This document shows, one piece after another, positions 54,371 to 63,674 of a DNA stretch of 64,000 nt. The stretch's first letter is position 1, and each line of letters opens with the position of its first letter. A model generated the notes under the pieces. The model had not been told where the DNA came from, did no database searches, and worked only from the letters and a program-made list of their open reading frames with translations. A program made the position numbers and the translations under genes. The DNA comes from Lysobacter gummosus (lineage in GTDB: Bacteria > Pseudomonadota > Gammaproteobacteria > Xanthomonadales > Xanthomonadaceae): contig NZ_CP011131.1 in NCBI RefSeq assembly GCF_001442805.1, positions 2,232,001 through 2,296,000 of the forward strand. The letters are read 5' to 3'.

Positions 54371-55225
54371 TTACGCCAGCGCCGCCTGCAACTCGGCGAT
54401 CTCGCGCTTCAGCGCTTCGTTCTCCACGGTCAATTCTTCGACCCGCTGACGCAAGGCCTGCAGCTCGGCGGCATCGCCGGCCGCAGCCGCATCGTTCGCC
54501 TTGGGCTCGCGCGGCTTGCGCTTGGATTCGCGCGCGCGCTTGGCCGCCTGCTTGAGCTCGTCGCCGCCGGCCATGGCCGCGGCGCGTTGCTCTTCGGCGG
54601 GCAGGGTGGCGACGGCGGCCGCGGCGTTGATCGAGATCGCGCCGGATTTCACCGCGGCCACGACTTCCGGCGTGGCCTGCTTCTGGATCTTCTCGATCAG
54701 CCCGACCTGGTTGCTGCTCAGGCGCGCGGCCTTGGCCAGGTCTTCGCGGCTGTCGAACACGGTGGTGCCGGCGGGCGCGTCGCTGGACCACGGCGGCGCG
54801 CCGTCGGCGTCCTGATCGGGCGCCTGCGCCACGGCTGGCGCGGTGTCCGGCTCCGGCGTCGCCGCCTCGGCCTGGGCGCGCTGCTCCTCGGCCAGCGCGC
54901 GGCGCGCGGCGAGGATTTCGCGCTTGCGCAGCGCCAGCACGCCGCGTTGGAAATCGGAGACGCTGCGCCGGCCCAGGTGCTGGTCGATCATCCACAGGTG
55001 CACGTCGTCCATCGACTGGAAGCGGGTGTTCTGCACGGTCTGGAATGGCAGGTCGTGCTTGCGGCAGATGCCGTAGCGGTTGTGGCCGTCGATCAGCACG
55101 CTGCCCCACAGCACCAGCGCGTCGCGGCAGCCCTCGGCCAGAATGCTGGTTTCCAGCGCCTCGTATTCGTCCGGCGTGAGCGGATCGATATAGGCCTTGA
55201 GCGACTCGTTGATCAGGATTTCCAT
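54371..55225 (-). CDS. ParB/Spo0J-like N-terminal domain protein with coiled-coil tail
   Basis: 284 residues. The ParB/sulfiredoxin-like domain (about 1-95) has LTPDEYEALETSILAEGCRD then VLIDGHNRYGICRKHDLPFQ, the last being the box II-like GHNR nucleotide-binding motif. A DNA-binding-like helical stretch (DLAKAARLSSNQVGLIEKI) follows at about 160, then an Ala/Lys/Arg-rich linker and a C-terminal coiled coil (LQALRQRVEELTVENEALKR). There is no parA neighbour and no plasmid backbone, so a role in partition is doubtful; phage- or island-type regulators share this layout. Confidence 0.85.
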   Translation of the reverse strand: MEILINESLKAYIDPLTPDEYEALETSILAEGCRDALVLWGSVLIDGHNRYGICRKHDLPFQTVQNTRFQSMDDVHLWMIDQHLGRRSVSDFQRGVLALRKREILAARRALAEEQRAQAEAATPEPDTAPAVAQAPDQDADGAPPWSSDAPAGTTVFDSREDLAKAARLSSNQVGLIEKIQKQATPEVVAAVKSGAISINAAAAVATLPAEEQRAAAMAGGDELKQAAKRARESKRKPREPKANDAAAAGDAAELQALRQRVEELTVENEALKREIAELQAALA

Positions 55226-55387
55226 GAAACAGGGCCAGCCGACAGCAGTGGGGGCGGCATTGTAGGCAGTTGCGGGCGCGGCGTCAGGCGTTGACAGACG
55301 GGATTTGTTGCGCGGCGGGCGATCCGGGCGCAGCCGCGCTAGTCTTGGCAAGGGCGGACGGAGCCTGGATCGACAAGGAGCAGTCGC

Positions 55388-56158
55388 ATGTTGTGGGCAA
55401 GCTGGATCGTGATGGCCGCGGCGGCAGGCACAGCCGCGCCGCCGCCGATCGCCGAGGGCGAGGTGCCCAAGGGCTGGGTGGTGGTAGATCCGCCGCGCGA
55501 GGCCGCGGATTGGTCGTGCATCAATCAATCGCCCGAGCATTGGAAGGTGCAGGGAGATTCCGCCGATCGGGTCAGCATCGTGGCCGCCGCGGCGACAGCC
55601 GATCCGGGACTGCGGGTGGAATTGCCCGACGGCGTGCTGGTGGGCGAGAACAGGGGCGAATGGGGCGGATCGATCGAATGGCAGCCGAAACGGCCGGGGG
55701 GCGGTTTCGCCTACGACGGCCTCAATCCGGCCGTGGCGACGGTGTTCAACGGCGATGTGTTCATCGCCGAAGGCCTGATGCATATGGACCAGAACCGCGG
55801 TTCGGTCCTGCGCTTTGGGCGCGGCGACGGCCCGCGTTGGCGCATCACCGGCCCGCATGAGCTGGGCGCCGCGCCGACCGCCGGGGTGCGGGCGAACAAC
55901 TCCGACTGGATGTTGGTCACCTCCGTTGGCGTGATCCGGATGGAGTTGCCGAGGCTATGGCCGCACACGCTGTATCGCAATCGGCAATGGGAGCAGATAT
56001 ATCCCGATTCGATCCGTCCGCTCGGCCGCTCCTGGCTGATCGGTGCGCGCCACGGCGTGATCCGGCTGGTGCCGCTGGGGGAGCGCTACATCGAGCAGTG
56101 GCTGGTGCCGGCGAGTTGCAGGCAACTCAAGGTGCCTGATTGCAAGTGCGCAGCTTAG
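55388..56158 (+). CDS. exported protein of unknown function (paralogue A)
   Basis: 256 residues with a short signal peptide (MLWASWIVMAAAAGTAA). Mature part is rich in Gly, Trp and Arg with beta-strand spacing: GEVPKGWVVVDPPREAADWS, GGSIEWQPKRPGGGFAYDGL, VFIAEGLMHMDQNRGSVLRF, SWLIGARHGVIRLVPLGERY. Repeated WLxGxxxGVIR-type phrases suggest a small beta-propeller. It ends with a Cys-rich tail (SCRQLKVPDCKC). AAGGAG precedes the ATG. The following gene is a clear paralogue. Confidence 0.72.
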   Translation: MLWASWIVMAAAAGTAAPPPIAEGEVPKGWVVVDPPREAADWSCINQSPEHWKVQGDSADRVSIVAAAATADPGLRVELPDGVLVGENRGEWGGSIEWQPKRPGGGFAYDGLNPAVATVFNGDVFIAEGLMHMDQNRGSVLRFGRGDGPRWRITGPHELGAAPTAGVRANNSDWMLVTSVGVIRMELPRLWPHTLYRNRQWEQIYPDSIRPLGRSWLIGARHGVIRLVPLGERYIEQWLVPASCRQLKVPDCKCAA

Positions 56159-56223
56159 TCGCATCGGGCGATGGCTATTCGCGGCAAGGTTGAAGATACG
56201 GACGCGGGTCCGGGAGCGATGCA

Positions 56224-57024
56224 ATGATCTGGATGAGCTGGCTTCTGGCCGCTGCCGCAGCGGGTACGCCGCTGACGATCGGTGAGGGCGAAGTGCCGCC
56301 GGGCTGGGTAGCGATCGATCCGCCATCGAGCGAGAGCGGATGGCAATGCGTGTACGATTCGCGCGTGCGCTAGACCGTGGGCACCGCGCCCGGCGGACGT
56401 TTGAGCATCGCACCGCGACGGCCCAGGACCAATCCATCGGTTCGGGTCGATTTGGCCGACGGCACGCTGATCGGCACGGATCATGGCGAATTCGAGGGCA
56501 CCATCGAATGGAAGCCCAAGGATCGCAGCGCCGGCTTCGTGATGAAAAATGTCAACGCGATCGCCTCGACGCAATTCGGCGGCGAGGTTTACATCCTCGA
56601 AGGCTTGGGCCACCTGGGCACCGACCGCGGGGTGATTTTCCGATTCGAACGGCGCGACGCGCGCAGTTGGCGGATACACCGGCCGGTAATCTTGAACGAG
56701 GCGCCCAGAGCCGCGGCGGATATCGATCATGGCCAATGGACCGTATTGACTCATACCGGCCTTATCCGGGTCGATCTGCACAAGCGCAGCCAGCAGACGG
56801 TCTATGAGAACAACAATTGGCCCTGGATACAGCCGGATTCGGTGCAGGCGCTCGGCGATTCGTGGTTGGTCGGCGCGGGCCCGGGCGTGATCCGTCTGTC
56901 GCCGCTGGGCGATGGTTATGTCGAGCAATGGTGGGTGCCTCGGTCGTGCCGGTCGTTGGAACCGGTATGCGATTGCGGCAGCGATCCGCGTGCGGCGCTC
57001 GCATCGCCGGATCCGCCTGGATAG
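56224..57024 (+). pseudogene. paralogue B of the preceding exported protein, with an in-frame TAG
   Basis: From ATG 56224 the frame reads MIWMSWLLAAAAAGTPLTIG and continues GEVPPGWVAIDPP in line with paralogue A. It meets TAG at 56371-56373 and is open again in the same frame to 57024 (GGRLSIAPRRPRTNPSVRVD, GTIEWKPKDRSAGFVMK, SWLVGAGPGVIRLSPLG). The stop falls where A reads EHWKVQGDSADRVS. The rest of the frame is conserved, so inactivation is recent, or the stop is read through, or translation restarts at a GTG just after it (56377). Confidence 0.82.
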
Positions 57025-57051
57025 GTCAGGCTGCATCGTTGCAGTGGGCGA

Positions 57052-57639
57052 TCACGCCACGCGCTTATACCGAGACACCCAATTGGTCTCCCAGGTCTTG
57101 CCGTCGTCCGGCGAAAACGCCTGCTCCCATTGCAGCGAAGTCGCGGTGATCTTCGACCACACGCCGCGGACCTTGACCGGCTGGTCGCGCACGGTGTTCT
57201 TGCCGAAGAAGGTGCCGACGCCGTCGGCGAAGCCGCCGAGCATGGGCGGGTCGAGTTTGTGCGGGTTGCGCGTGTCCAGCCACCAGTCGGCCCAGATCTT
57301 GCGCGCGGGGTCGTAGCTGCGAAGGCCCATGCCCTGATACGGCAGGCCCGGGCGATGCACGCTGCTTTCGTCCATGTTGGCCAGGCCGCCGAACATCGGC
57401 TGCACTTTGCACACGCCGTCGAACTCCTCCCAATCGTGGTTGTCGAGCAGGCGCTCCTTGAGACGGCGATAGCGGACTTGCCAGCTGCCGAGGAAGAAGT
57501 CGAACGCGCGCGCGGGATCGTCGGCGGTCGCGGTGCCGTTGTGTGCTTCGGCGCTGGCGATGCCGGCCGGAATCGCGCCGGCGAAGGCGGTGAGCAGCGA
57601 GAGTTGCACGATGCGGCGGCGGTCGGGGTCTGGCGTCAT
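57052..57639 (-). CDS. DUF1579-like exported protein 1
   Basis: 195 residues. Tat-like or Sec signal (DRRRIVQLSLLTAFAGAIPA). The mature part starts FDFFLGSWQVRYRRLKERL and goes on with EEFDGVCKVQPMFGGLANMD, GMGLRSYDPARKIWADWWLD and WEQAFSPDDGKTWETNWVSR, a pattern of DUF1579-type beta-barrel proteins. It is a diverged tandem paralogue of the gene at 57701, 61 bp away on the same strand. Role unknown. Confidence 0.8.
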   Translation of the reverse strand: MTPDPDRRRIVQLSLLTAFAGAIPAGIASAEAHNGTATADDPARAFDFFLGSWQVRYRRLKERLLDNHDWEEFDGVCKVQPMFGGLANMDESSVHRPGLPYQGMGLRSYDPARKIWADWWLDTRNPHKLDPPMLGGFADGVGTFFGKNTVRDQPVKVRGVWSKITATSLQWEQAFSPDDGKTWETNWVSRYKRVA

Positions 57640-57700
57640 GAACGGCCTGTTTGAGTGAGGAGGAAGCGCGACAAGGGTGGAGGCGCGAGGGGATCGCGGG

Positions 57701-58291
57701 CTAGCCGCCGCCGCGCACGCGCGTGTCCGTGCCGATCCAGTTCATTTCCCAGGTCTTGCCGGCATCGGCGGAGAAGGCCTGTTCGAACAGGCAGCGGTCG
57801 CGGGTTTCGCAACGGATCACGAAGCGCACGCGGATCGGCCGGTCGCCCAGGCGGTCCTCGCCGTAGAACTCGCCGCGCCCGCGTTCGAAGCGGCCGGTGA
57901 TCGGCGCGGTCAGGGCGCCGTCGCGCAGGCTGGCGTAGTGGATCGTCCACTGCCGGTTTTGCGGATCGTACAAGCGCAGCGACACGCCTTCGATGCGGCC
58001 GGCGGGGCCGGCGACATCGAGTTCGGCGACATTGGCGCGGCCGTCGAGAAGTTTGCGCACCACCGTCGTGCCCTGGTACTCGACCCACTCGTCGGAGCCG
58101 CTCAAGGGTTGCTTCAAGCGCTTGACGTGGCTGGTCCAGCGGCCGAATTCGAAGTCGAAACCGTTTTGTCCGTCGGCGGGCGCATCGCCCGCGGCGGCGT
58201 GGGCGCGTTGCGCGGCGGTGGGAGCGATCGCCAGCAAGGCCGCCAGGCCGCCGGCGATCACGGCGAAGGTCAGGCTGTTTCTTGCGCTCAT
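57701..58291 (-). CDS. DUF1579-like exported protein 2
   Basis: 196 residues with a signal peptide (LTFAVIAGGLAALLAIAPTA). It shares the blocks FDFEFGRWTSHVKRLKQPLS, LRLYDPQNRQWTIHYASLRD and FEQAFSADAGKTWEMNWIGT with its neighbour at 57052. Two Cys occur in RCETRDRCLFEQ. The pair probably arose by tandem duplication and may be co-transcribed. Confidence 0.8.
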   Translation of the reverse strand: MSARNSLTFAVIAGGLAALLAIAPTAAQRAHAAAGDAPADGQNGFDFEFGRWTSHVKRLKQPLSGSDEWVEYQGTTVVRKLLDGRANVAELDVAGPAGRIEGVSLRLYDPQNRQWTIHYASLRDGALTAPITGRFERGRGEFYGEDRLGDRPIRVRFVIRCETRDRCLFEQAFSADAGKTWEMNWIGTDTRVRGGG

Positions 58292-58494
58292 CGAGCGGTA
58301 TTCCTTTCCGGCCGCGCGGGAGCGGCCGCCGCTGCACTGTGTGGCGTAGGCCGGGCCCGCTCCAGGGCCAGTTAGGCGACGTCATCCAGGCCACTTTGCG
58401 CGGGCGGCGATTGCGCGCGATCGCCGCTTCGCCCGAGAATGATCGCGACCGGGGTGATGCGCTCGGGCCGACTCTCACGCAGGATGCGACGCCG

Positions 58495-59424
58495 ATGCCC
58501 ACCGCACGCAAGACTCTGTCGATCCTCGCGCTGGCGGCGAGCCTGTGCACCGCCTGCGGCGAAAGCCAGCCGCCGCCCGCGCCGGTCCCGGCCCGCGCAG
58601 CGCCGGCGCCCGTGCGGATACCGCCGGGCGCGCAGGAATTCCAGACCGATCACTACGCGATCTTCAGCACTGCCGCGGCGCGACGCACTGTGCAGGTCGC
58701 GGCCGCGGTGGAGGCGCTGCATCGGGCCTACGGGCGCTTCTTCGATCTGCCGGCGGCCGCGGCGGATGCGCCGCGGCTCAAGCTGATCCTGTATCGCGAC
58801 AAGCACGAATTCTCCCAGTACAACACCAGCATGCCCTGGGCCGAGGCCTTTTATCGCAAGCCGTACTGCCACGCGTACTACGCCGACGGCGGCGGCAACC
58901 CGTATCACTGGATGCTGCACGAAGCCACCCACCAGTTGAACGCCGAGCGCGCCGGCATGGCGACGGCGAAATGGATCAACGAAGGGCTGGCGACGTATTT
59001 CGGCACCAGCCGGCTGGAGAACAATCGCCTGTCTCCCGGACGGATCGATCCAGACACCTATCCGATCTGGTGGGTCGATGACTTGCAACTGAGCGGTTCG
59101 CTGCAGCGCGATCTGGACGAAGGCCGCTTGATCGAATTGCGCAAACTCATCGACGGCACCGGCCCGGACATCGGCGGGCGTTATCTCAATACCTACTACA
59201 TCGAGTACTGGAGCCTGTCGCACTTCCTGTTCCACTACCAGGACGGCAAGTACGCGAGCGCCTATCGCGGGCTGATTCGCGGCAACGGATCGCTGAAAGA
59301 GTTCGAAGCGGCGCTGGGCCCGGTCGAGGGCGTGCAACAGCAGTGGTACGACTATCTGCTGGAACGGCAGGCCGAGTTGGCGTTGCAGGAACAAGCGGTG
59401 CCGGCGACCGCGATCAGGCGCTGA
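58495..59424 (+). CDS. lipoprotein gluzincin-type metallopeptidase (DUF1570-like)
   Basis: 309 residues. Lipobox LCTAC with cysteine 21, Pro-rich spacer, then a catalytic domain with HEATH (His142, Glu143, His146) in WMLHEATHQLN and the third ligand Glu163 in WINEGLATYFG, a gluzincin arrangement. FQTDHYAIFST at the start and YWSLSHFLFHY near the end are seen in DUF1570 proteins. It is probably anchored in the outer membrane facing the periplasm. The ATG at 58495 is preceded by AGGA. Peptide substrate unknown. Confidence 0.82.
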   Translation: MPTARKTLSILALAASLCTACGESQPPPAPVPARAAPAPVRIPPGAQEFQTDHYAIFSTAAARRTVQVAAAVEALHRAYGRFFDLPAAAADAPRLKLILYRDKHEFSQYNTSMPWAEAFYRKPYCHAYYADGGGNPYHWMLHEATHQLNAERAGMATAKWINEGLATYFGTSRLENNRLSPGRIDPDTYPIWWVDDLQLSGSLQRDLDEGRLIELRKLIDGTGPDIGGRYLNTYYIEYWSLSHFLFHYQDGKYASAYRGLIRGNGSLKEFEAALGPVEGVQQQWYDYLLERQAELALQEQAVPATAIRR

Positions 59425-59524
59425 TCGCGCCCGACGTTGACACTGGCGGCGCGGGCGCTTTGAATCTGCGCACCCGGCCGATGCGGCATTCGCATGCACA
59501 GGCCCGTTCAATACTGGAAACGCC

Positions 59525-60394
59525 ATGGCGCACGCACGTATCAATCTGGGCGCACTGAAGGTCTTCGAAGCCGCCGCGCGCGCGCTCAGCCTCACCCGCG
59601 CGGCCGATGAGCTCAACGTCACCCAGGCGGCGGTCAGCCATCAGGTGCGGCTGCTGGAGAATCAGCTCGGCGTGGAGTTGTTCCGCCGTCTGCCGCGCGG
59701 CCTGGCCCTGACCGACGAAGGGCTGAGCCTGCTGCCGGCGATCCAGGAAGCCTTCGACCGCATCGACGATGCCCTGGACCGCGTCGGCGACGGTCTGGCG
59801 CGCGAAGTGGTGCACGTCGGCGCGGTCGGCACCTTCGCCAGCGGTTGGCTGTTGCCGCGACTGGCCGAGTTCGCGCGCCTGCATCCGTCGGTGGACGTGC
59901 GCGTGAGCACGCACAACAACCGCGTCGATCCGGCCGCGGAAGGCCTGGACTACGCGATCCGCTACGGCCGCGGCGCGTGGCCGGGGATGGAAAGCCGGTT
60001 CCTGATGAACGCGCCGGTCACGCCGCTGTGCACGCCGGTGATCGCCGCGCAACTGCGCCGCGCCGAGGACCTGCCGCGCTTCGCCTTGCTGCGTTCGTAC
60101 TTCGTCGATGACTGGCGGTTGTGGTTCGAAGCGGCGCAGGCGGTGCCGAACGGCCCGATCAACGGGCCGATCTTCGATTCCTCGCTGACGATGGTGCAAT
60201 GCGCGTTGCAGGGACTCGGCGTCGCGCTCGCGCCGGCCTCGATGTTCGCGCGCGAACTCGCCGAAGGCCGGCTGGTGCAGCCGTTCGAGACCATGCTGGA
60301 CGCCGGCGGCTATTGGCTGACGCGATTGGCGCTGAAACCGGCGGGCGACGGCGCCGCGGCGTTTTCGCAGTGGATCGAAAAGACCGCGGCGTAA
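59525..60394 (+). CDS. LysR-family transcriptional regulator (GcvA-like)
   Basis: 289 residues. The N-terminal winged HTH reads LGALKVFEAAARALSLTRAA then ELNVTQAAVSHQVRLLENQL and LFRRLPRGLALTDEG, as in GcvA/AmpR-type regulators. The effector domain spans about 90-289. It converges with the VOC gene at 60399 (4 bp between stops) and its target is not obvious from the neighbours. Confidence 0.93.
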   Translation: MAHARINLGALKVFEAAARALSLTRAADELNVTQAAVSHQVRLLENQLGVELFRRLPRGLALTDEGLSLLPAIQEAFDRIDDALDRVGDGLAREVVHVGAVGTFASGWLLPRLAEFARLHPSVDVRVSTHNNRVDPAAEGLDYAIRYGRGAWPGMESRFLMNAPVTPLCTPVIAAQLRRAEDLPRFALLRSYFVDDWRLWFEAAQAVPNGPINGPIFDSSLTMVQCALQGLGVALAPASMFARELAEGRLVQPFETMLDAGGYWLTRLALKPAGDGAAAFSQWIEKTAA

Positions 60395-60398
60395 GCGC

Positions 60399-60770
60399 TT
60401 ATTGCGGCGCGGGCGCGAACACGCGCAGGCGGTGGCCGTCGGGGTCCAGCGCGACGAAACTGCGGCCGAAATCCAGATCGGTCGGCGCCTGGGCGATGCG
60501 CAGCCCGCGCTCGTTCCATTCGGCGTGGATGGCGTCGACGCGGGCGTAATCGCCGACCGGGAACGCCAGTTCGGCGCCGCCGAACGCCGGCTGCGCGGCG
60601 GGTTCTACCGTATGCCGCGACCACAGGCCGAGCTTCATGCCCGAATCGAGCACGAACAAGGCGAAGGTGGGCGAGGATTCGACCGGCGTCTTGCCGAGCA
60701 GTTCGCGATAGAACGCGGCGCTGGCGTCGGGACGGTCCACGTAGAGCAGGACGAAGTTGCTATCGAGCAT
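60399..60770 (-). CDS. VOC-family (glyoxalase/bleomycin-resistance-like) protein
   Basis: 123 residues, one VOC module pair: NFVLLYVDRPDASAAFYREL, PTFALFVLDSGMKLGLWSRH, GGAELAFPVGDYARVDAIHA, FGRSFVALDPDGHRLRVFAP. The DPDGH segment near the C-terminus is typical of this fold. TGGAGC precedes the ATG. It could be a dioxygenase-like enzyme or a drug-binding protein; the sequence does not decide. Confidence 0.88.
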   Translation of the reverse strand: MLDSNFVLLYVDRPDASAAFYRELLGKTPVESSPTFALFVLDSGMKLGLWSRHTVEPAAQPAFGGAELAFPVGDYARVDAIHAEWNERGLRIAQAPTDLDFGRSFVALDPDGHRLRVFAPAPQ

Positions 60771-60877
60771 GGCGACGCTCCAGGAAAAGGGCGGTGGAGC
60801 GGGCGAGTGCCGGCTCGGTGCCCATGCTAGGCAGCGGCACTGTCGGGGTTTGTCAGCAGTGATGCGGCGCCGCGCCG

Positions 60878-61507
60878 TTAACGCTTGCGCGGCTTGGCGG
60901 CGGGCCGCTCCAGCACGCGTTGCAGCAACCACGCCATCGTCTCGCCCACGCGTTCGGCGTCGCCGCCGGCGTCGATTTCCAGCGCGGCGCGGTCGAACGC
61001 GGACGACAGCAATTTCGCCAGGGCCGGGACATCGACCTCGTGCTCGCCGAGCGCGGCGGCCAGGCCTTCGTGCAAGGTGTCGGCGGCGTTGGCCTCGTCG
61101 ATCGCGGCGATGTCGGCCAGACCGAGCACGGCGGGGCCGTCGATCAGCAACAAGCGGGTGCGGCCGGGCACGGTCATCGCGCGCAGATAAGCCTGGGCGC
61201 CGACGCTCAGCGCCGATTGCGGGTCCGGATCGTCCGCGGTGGCCGCGACGATCTCCTCGCGCACGCTCTGCGCCTCGCGCTGCAAGACATGGCGGAACAG
61301 ATCGCGCTTATCGATGAAGTGGTGATAGAGCGCGCCGCGGGTGATGCCGGCGGCGACCGCGACTTCGGGCGTGGAGGTATCGCTGTAACCCTTGCTCACG
61401 AACAGCCCGCGCGCCGCTTCGAGCAGGGCGTGGCGGGTGGCTTCGGTGCGCTCGCGATTGCTGCGCGGGCCGGGGGAGGGCGAACGACGCGGACGAGACT
61501 CTTGCAT
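60878..61507 (-). CDS. TetR-family transcriptional repressor
   Basis: 209 residues; basic N-terminal tail then the Tet[56 protein letters not shown]. The C-terminal ligand domain is Ala/Leu rich and helical. It is divergent from the VOC gene at 61577, with two operator-like palindromes between them; one touches its own start codon. This suggests autorepression and control of the VOC gene. Confidence 0.93.
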   Translation of the reverse strand: MQESRPRRSPSPGPRSNRERTEATRHALLEAARGLFVSKGYSDTSTPEVAVAAGITRGALYHHFIDKRDLFRHVLQREAQSVREEIVAATADDPDPQSALSVGAQAYLRAMTVPGRTRLLLIDGPAVLGLADIAAIDEANAADTLHEGLAAALGEHEVDVPALAKLLSSAFDRAALEIDAGGDAERVGETMAWLLQRVLERPAAKPRKR

Positions 61508-61524
61508 ACATACAGCCTGTACGT
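61508..61524. promoter_or_regulatory. TetR operator site 1
   Basis: ACATACAGCCTGTACGT, an inverted repeat with one mismatch, directly adjoining the TetR start codon. Confidence 0.82.
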
Positions 61525-61536
61525 TAATGTCGATTT

Positions 61537-61553
61537 ACATACAGACTGTATGT
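61537..61553. promoter_or_regulatory. TetR operator site 2
   Basis: ACATACAGACTGTATGT, a perfect 8-bp half-site palindrome around a central A, centred 29 bp from site 1 and 24 bp upstream of the VOC gene start. Confidence 0.87.
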
Positions 61554-61576
61554 CACCCGGCCGAGGCCCACAACCA

Positions 61577-62002
61577 ATGAAAGTCACCAGCTATTACCCC
61601 GTGATCATGACCGGCGACGTCGCCGGCACCGCCGCGTTCTACCAGCGCCATTTCGGCTTCGTCGCCTTGTTCACCGCCGACTGGTACGTGCACCTGCAAT
61701 CGGCCGACGACCCGTCGGTGAATCTGGCGGTGCTGGACGGCGGCCACCACACCATTCCCGAATCCGGCCGCGGGCGGGTCGGCGGGCTGCTGCTGAACTT
61801 CGAAGTCGAGGACGTGGACGCGGTCCACGAGCGGCTGCGCGAGGCCGGGCTGCCGCTGCTGCTGAGCCTGCGCGATGAGGCCTTCGGCCAGCGCCACTTC
61901 ATCACCGCCGATCCCAACGGCGTGCTGATCGACATCATCCAGCCGATCGCGCCCAGCGCCGAGTTCGCGGCGCAGTACGAGGCTGGCGCGTTGCCGACTT
62001 GA
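61577..62002 (+). CDS. VOC-family protein controlled by the adjacent TetR
   Basis: 141 residues: [75 protein letters not shown]. The His in [11 protein letters not shown] and the closing VLIDIIQ strand fit the VOC fold (glyoxalase, fosfomycin or bleomycin resistance-like). The TetR operators directly upstream suggest induction by a small molecule that this protein may bind or modify. Confidence 0.9.
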   Translation: MKVTSYYPVIMTGDVAGTAAFYQRHFGFVALFTADWYVHLQSADDPSVNLAVLDGGHHTIPESGRGRVGGLLLNFEVEDVDAVHERLREAGLPLLLSLRDEAFGQRHFITADPNGVLIDIIQPIAPSAEFAAQYEAGALPT

Positions 62003-62027
62003 TCGGGTGGCTGATTCGATGCGGCCG

Positions 62028-62267
62028 TCAGCCGGCGCGGCGCAAGCGCGCCCAGATCGACAGGCTTACGCCCAGCACGATCACGGCCGCGTCGATAATC
62101 AGAGCGACGCTGCTGCGCTGTACGCGGAAATAGCGGCCCTTGGCGACGTGAACGACGCCGTCGTGAAAGTGCAGGTACAGATCCGCGGCCAGCAGCGACA
62201 AACCGCAGATCGACACTATCGCGCCGATCCAGAGAGCCGCCAGGCGAAGGTGATCGGCTTGCGGCAT
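62028..62267 (-). CDS. small two-TM membrane protein
   Basis: 79 residues with two hydrophobic segments: LAALWIGAIVSICGLSLLAA (about 9-28) and VALIIDAAVIVLGVSLSIWA (about 54-73), with a short basic loop between. I do not recognise the family. There is no strong ribosome binding site, so existence is moderately certain. Confidence 0.55.
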   Translation of the reverse strand: MPQADHLRLAALWIGAIVSICGLSLLAADLYLHFHDGVVHVAKGRYFRVQRSSVALIIDAAVIVLGVSLSIWARLRRAG

Positions 62268-62325
62268 CGGGTCGTCGGCTCGTCGCGGCGGAGTGCCGGA
62301 TGCTAACGCGCGCCGCGACGCCGGC

Positions 62326-62751
62326 TCAATCCGCGCTCACCACGCCCTTGGCGAGCGCGCCGGCTTCGTCGGCGAAAATCGCCATCGCGGTGTTCATGCG
62401 CTTGAAGCCGAGCCGGCGATAGAAGCCTTCCTTGCCGGGATTGGCGTACAGAATGATCTTGCGATGCCCGGCCGCGCGTTGACGCAGATGCTCGACGATG
62501 GCCTTGCCCAGGCCCGTGCCCTGGTAATCCGGATGCACGGCGATATCGCACAGATACGCGCAATCCACGCCGTCGGCGAGGGCGCGGCCGGCGCCGACCA
62601 GGCGGCCGTGTTCGTAGACCAGACTGACGTAGCGGCTGTTGCCGAAGGTGGTGCGCAGATCCTCGGGACTCTTCTCGCCGAGCGGGGCGATGCGGTACAG
62701 CGCCGACAGTTCGTTCCAGTCGGTGTCGTCGATGCGCTCGATCCATTGCAT
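62326..62751 (-). CDS. GNAT-family N-acetyltransferase
   Basis: 141 residues. Acetyl-CoA-binding motif A: CDIAVHPDYQGTGLGKAIVE; motif B: GKEGFYRRLGFKRM. The N-terminal LVYEHGRLVGAGRALADG strand pair completes the fold. It starts just after the EamA transporter stop on the same strand (20 bp), so the two are probably co-transcribed. Substrate unknown. Confidence 0.92.
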   Translation of the reverse strand: MQWIERIDDTDWNELSALYRIAPLGEKSPEDLRTTFGNSRYVSLVYEHGRLVGAGRALADGVDCAYLCDIAVHPDYQGTGLGKAIVEHLRQRAAGHRKIILYANPGKEGFYRRLGFKRMNTAMAIFADEAGALAKGVVSAD

Positions 62752-62771
62752 GGGATGCTCTCCGTAAAGTG

Positions 62772-63674
62772 TCAGTGCGCGGCGCGCTGGTTGAGCGCCA
62801 GGCTGCCCAGGATCAGCACGCCGGCCACGGCCATGCTCGCGGTCACCGGTTCATCCAGCAGCAGCCAGGCCCAGGCGACGCCGAACAGCGGAATCAGGTA
62901 GGTCACCATCGAAGTGCGCGCCGCGCCGATGCGCGCGACCAGGCGATAGAACAGCACGTAGGCCAGGCCCGTGCACAACACGCCGAGCATCAGCGCCGCG
63001 GCCCAAGGGCGCGCGCCGATCGCATGCGCCGGCCAATTCGCGATCGCCAGCGGCAGCATCAGCAACGCGGCGCTGCCCAGCGTCGCCGAAGCGACCGCCG
63101 CCGCCGGCAGACCGGCCAGATGGCGACGCACCAGATTCAAGCCGACGCCGTACAAGAACGCCGCCGCGCAGCCCGCCGCCACCGCCCAGCCGATGCTGGC
63201 GCCGGCGGTCTTGCCCGCCGCCAACACCGCGACGCCGGCGAAACCGCTCGCCAATGCGAGCGCGCGCCGGCTGCCGATTTTTTCGCCGAATAACATGAAA
63301 CCGACCAGCGCGGTGAACAGCACCGTCATCGCGCTGGTGATCGCGCCGATCCCGGCCGGCGCGCGTTCGGCGCCCCAGGCGAACAGCGTGAACGGCACCG
63401 CCGAGTTGATCGCGCCGATCAAGGCCAGCTTCGGCCACAGCCGCAGCGGGAACTGCGCGCGCGCTTTCCACAGCAGCGGCGCCAACACCAGCGCGCCCAG
63501 CGCCAGCCGCAGCTCGACCAGCGCGACGGGCCCGAACTGCGGCGCGGCCACGCGCATGAACAGGAACGACACGCCCCAGATCGAGGCGAGCGCGCACAGC
63601 TCCAGAGGGCTGAGCCAGTCGCGCAGCCCGGTGCGGGGCCGGGACAGGCCGGCGGCGGTGGCGAGATGGCTCAT
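62772..63674 (-). CDS. EamA/DMT-superfamily transporter
   Basis: 300 residues with about ten hydrophobic helices in two homologous halves. Helix 1 carries CALASIWGVSFLFMRVAAPQ, a common EamA start; the end of each half has the small-residue-rich EamA pattern (VGFMLFGEKIGSRRALALAS and AWLLLDEPVTASMAVAGVLI). It is likely a metabolite or amino acid exporter. The gene precedes the GNAT gene in a probable two-gene operon. The 280 bp upstream of it (63675-63955) shows no further gene. Confidence 0.92.
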   Translation of the reverse strand: MSHLATAAGLSRPRTGLRDWLSPLELCALASIWGVSFLFMRVAAPQFGPVALVELRLALGALVLAPLLWKARAQFPLRLWPKLALIGAINSAVPFTLFAWGAERAPAGIGAITSAMTVLFTALVGFMLFGEKIGSRRALALASGFAGVAVLAAGKTAGASIGWAVAAGCAAAFLYGVGLNLVRRHLAGLPAAAVASATLGSAALLMLPLAIANWPAHAIGARPWAAALMLGVLCTGLAYVLFYRLVARIGAARTSMVTYLIPLFGVAWAWLLLDEPVTASMAVAGVLILGSLALNQRAAH

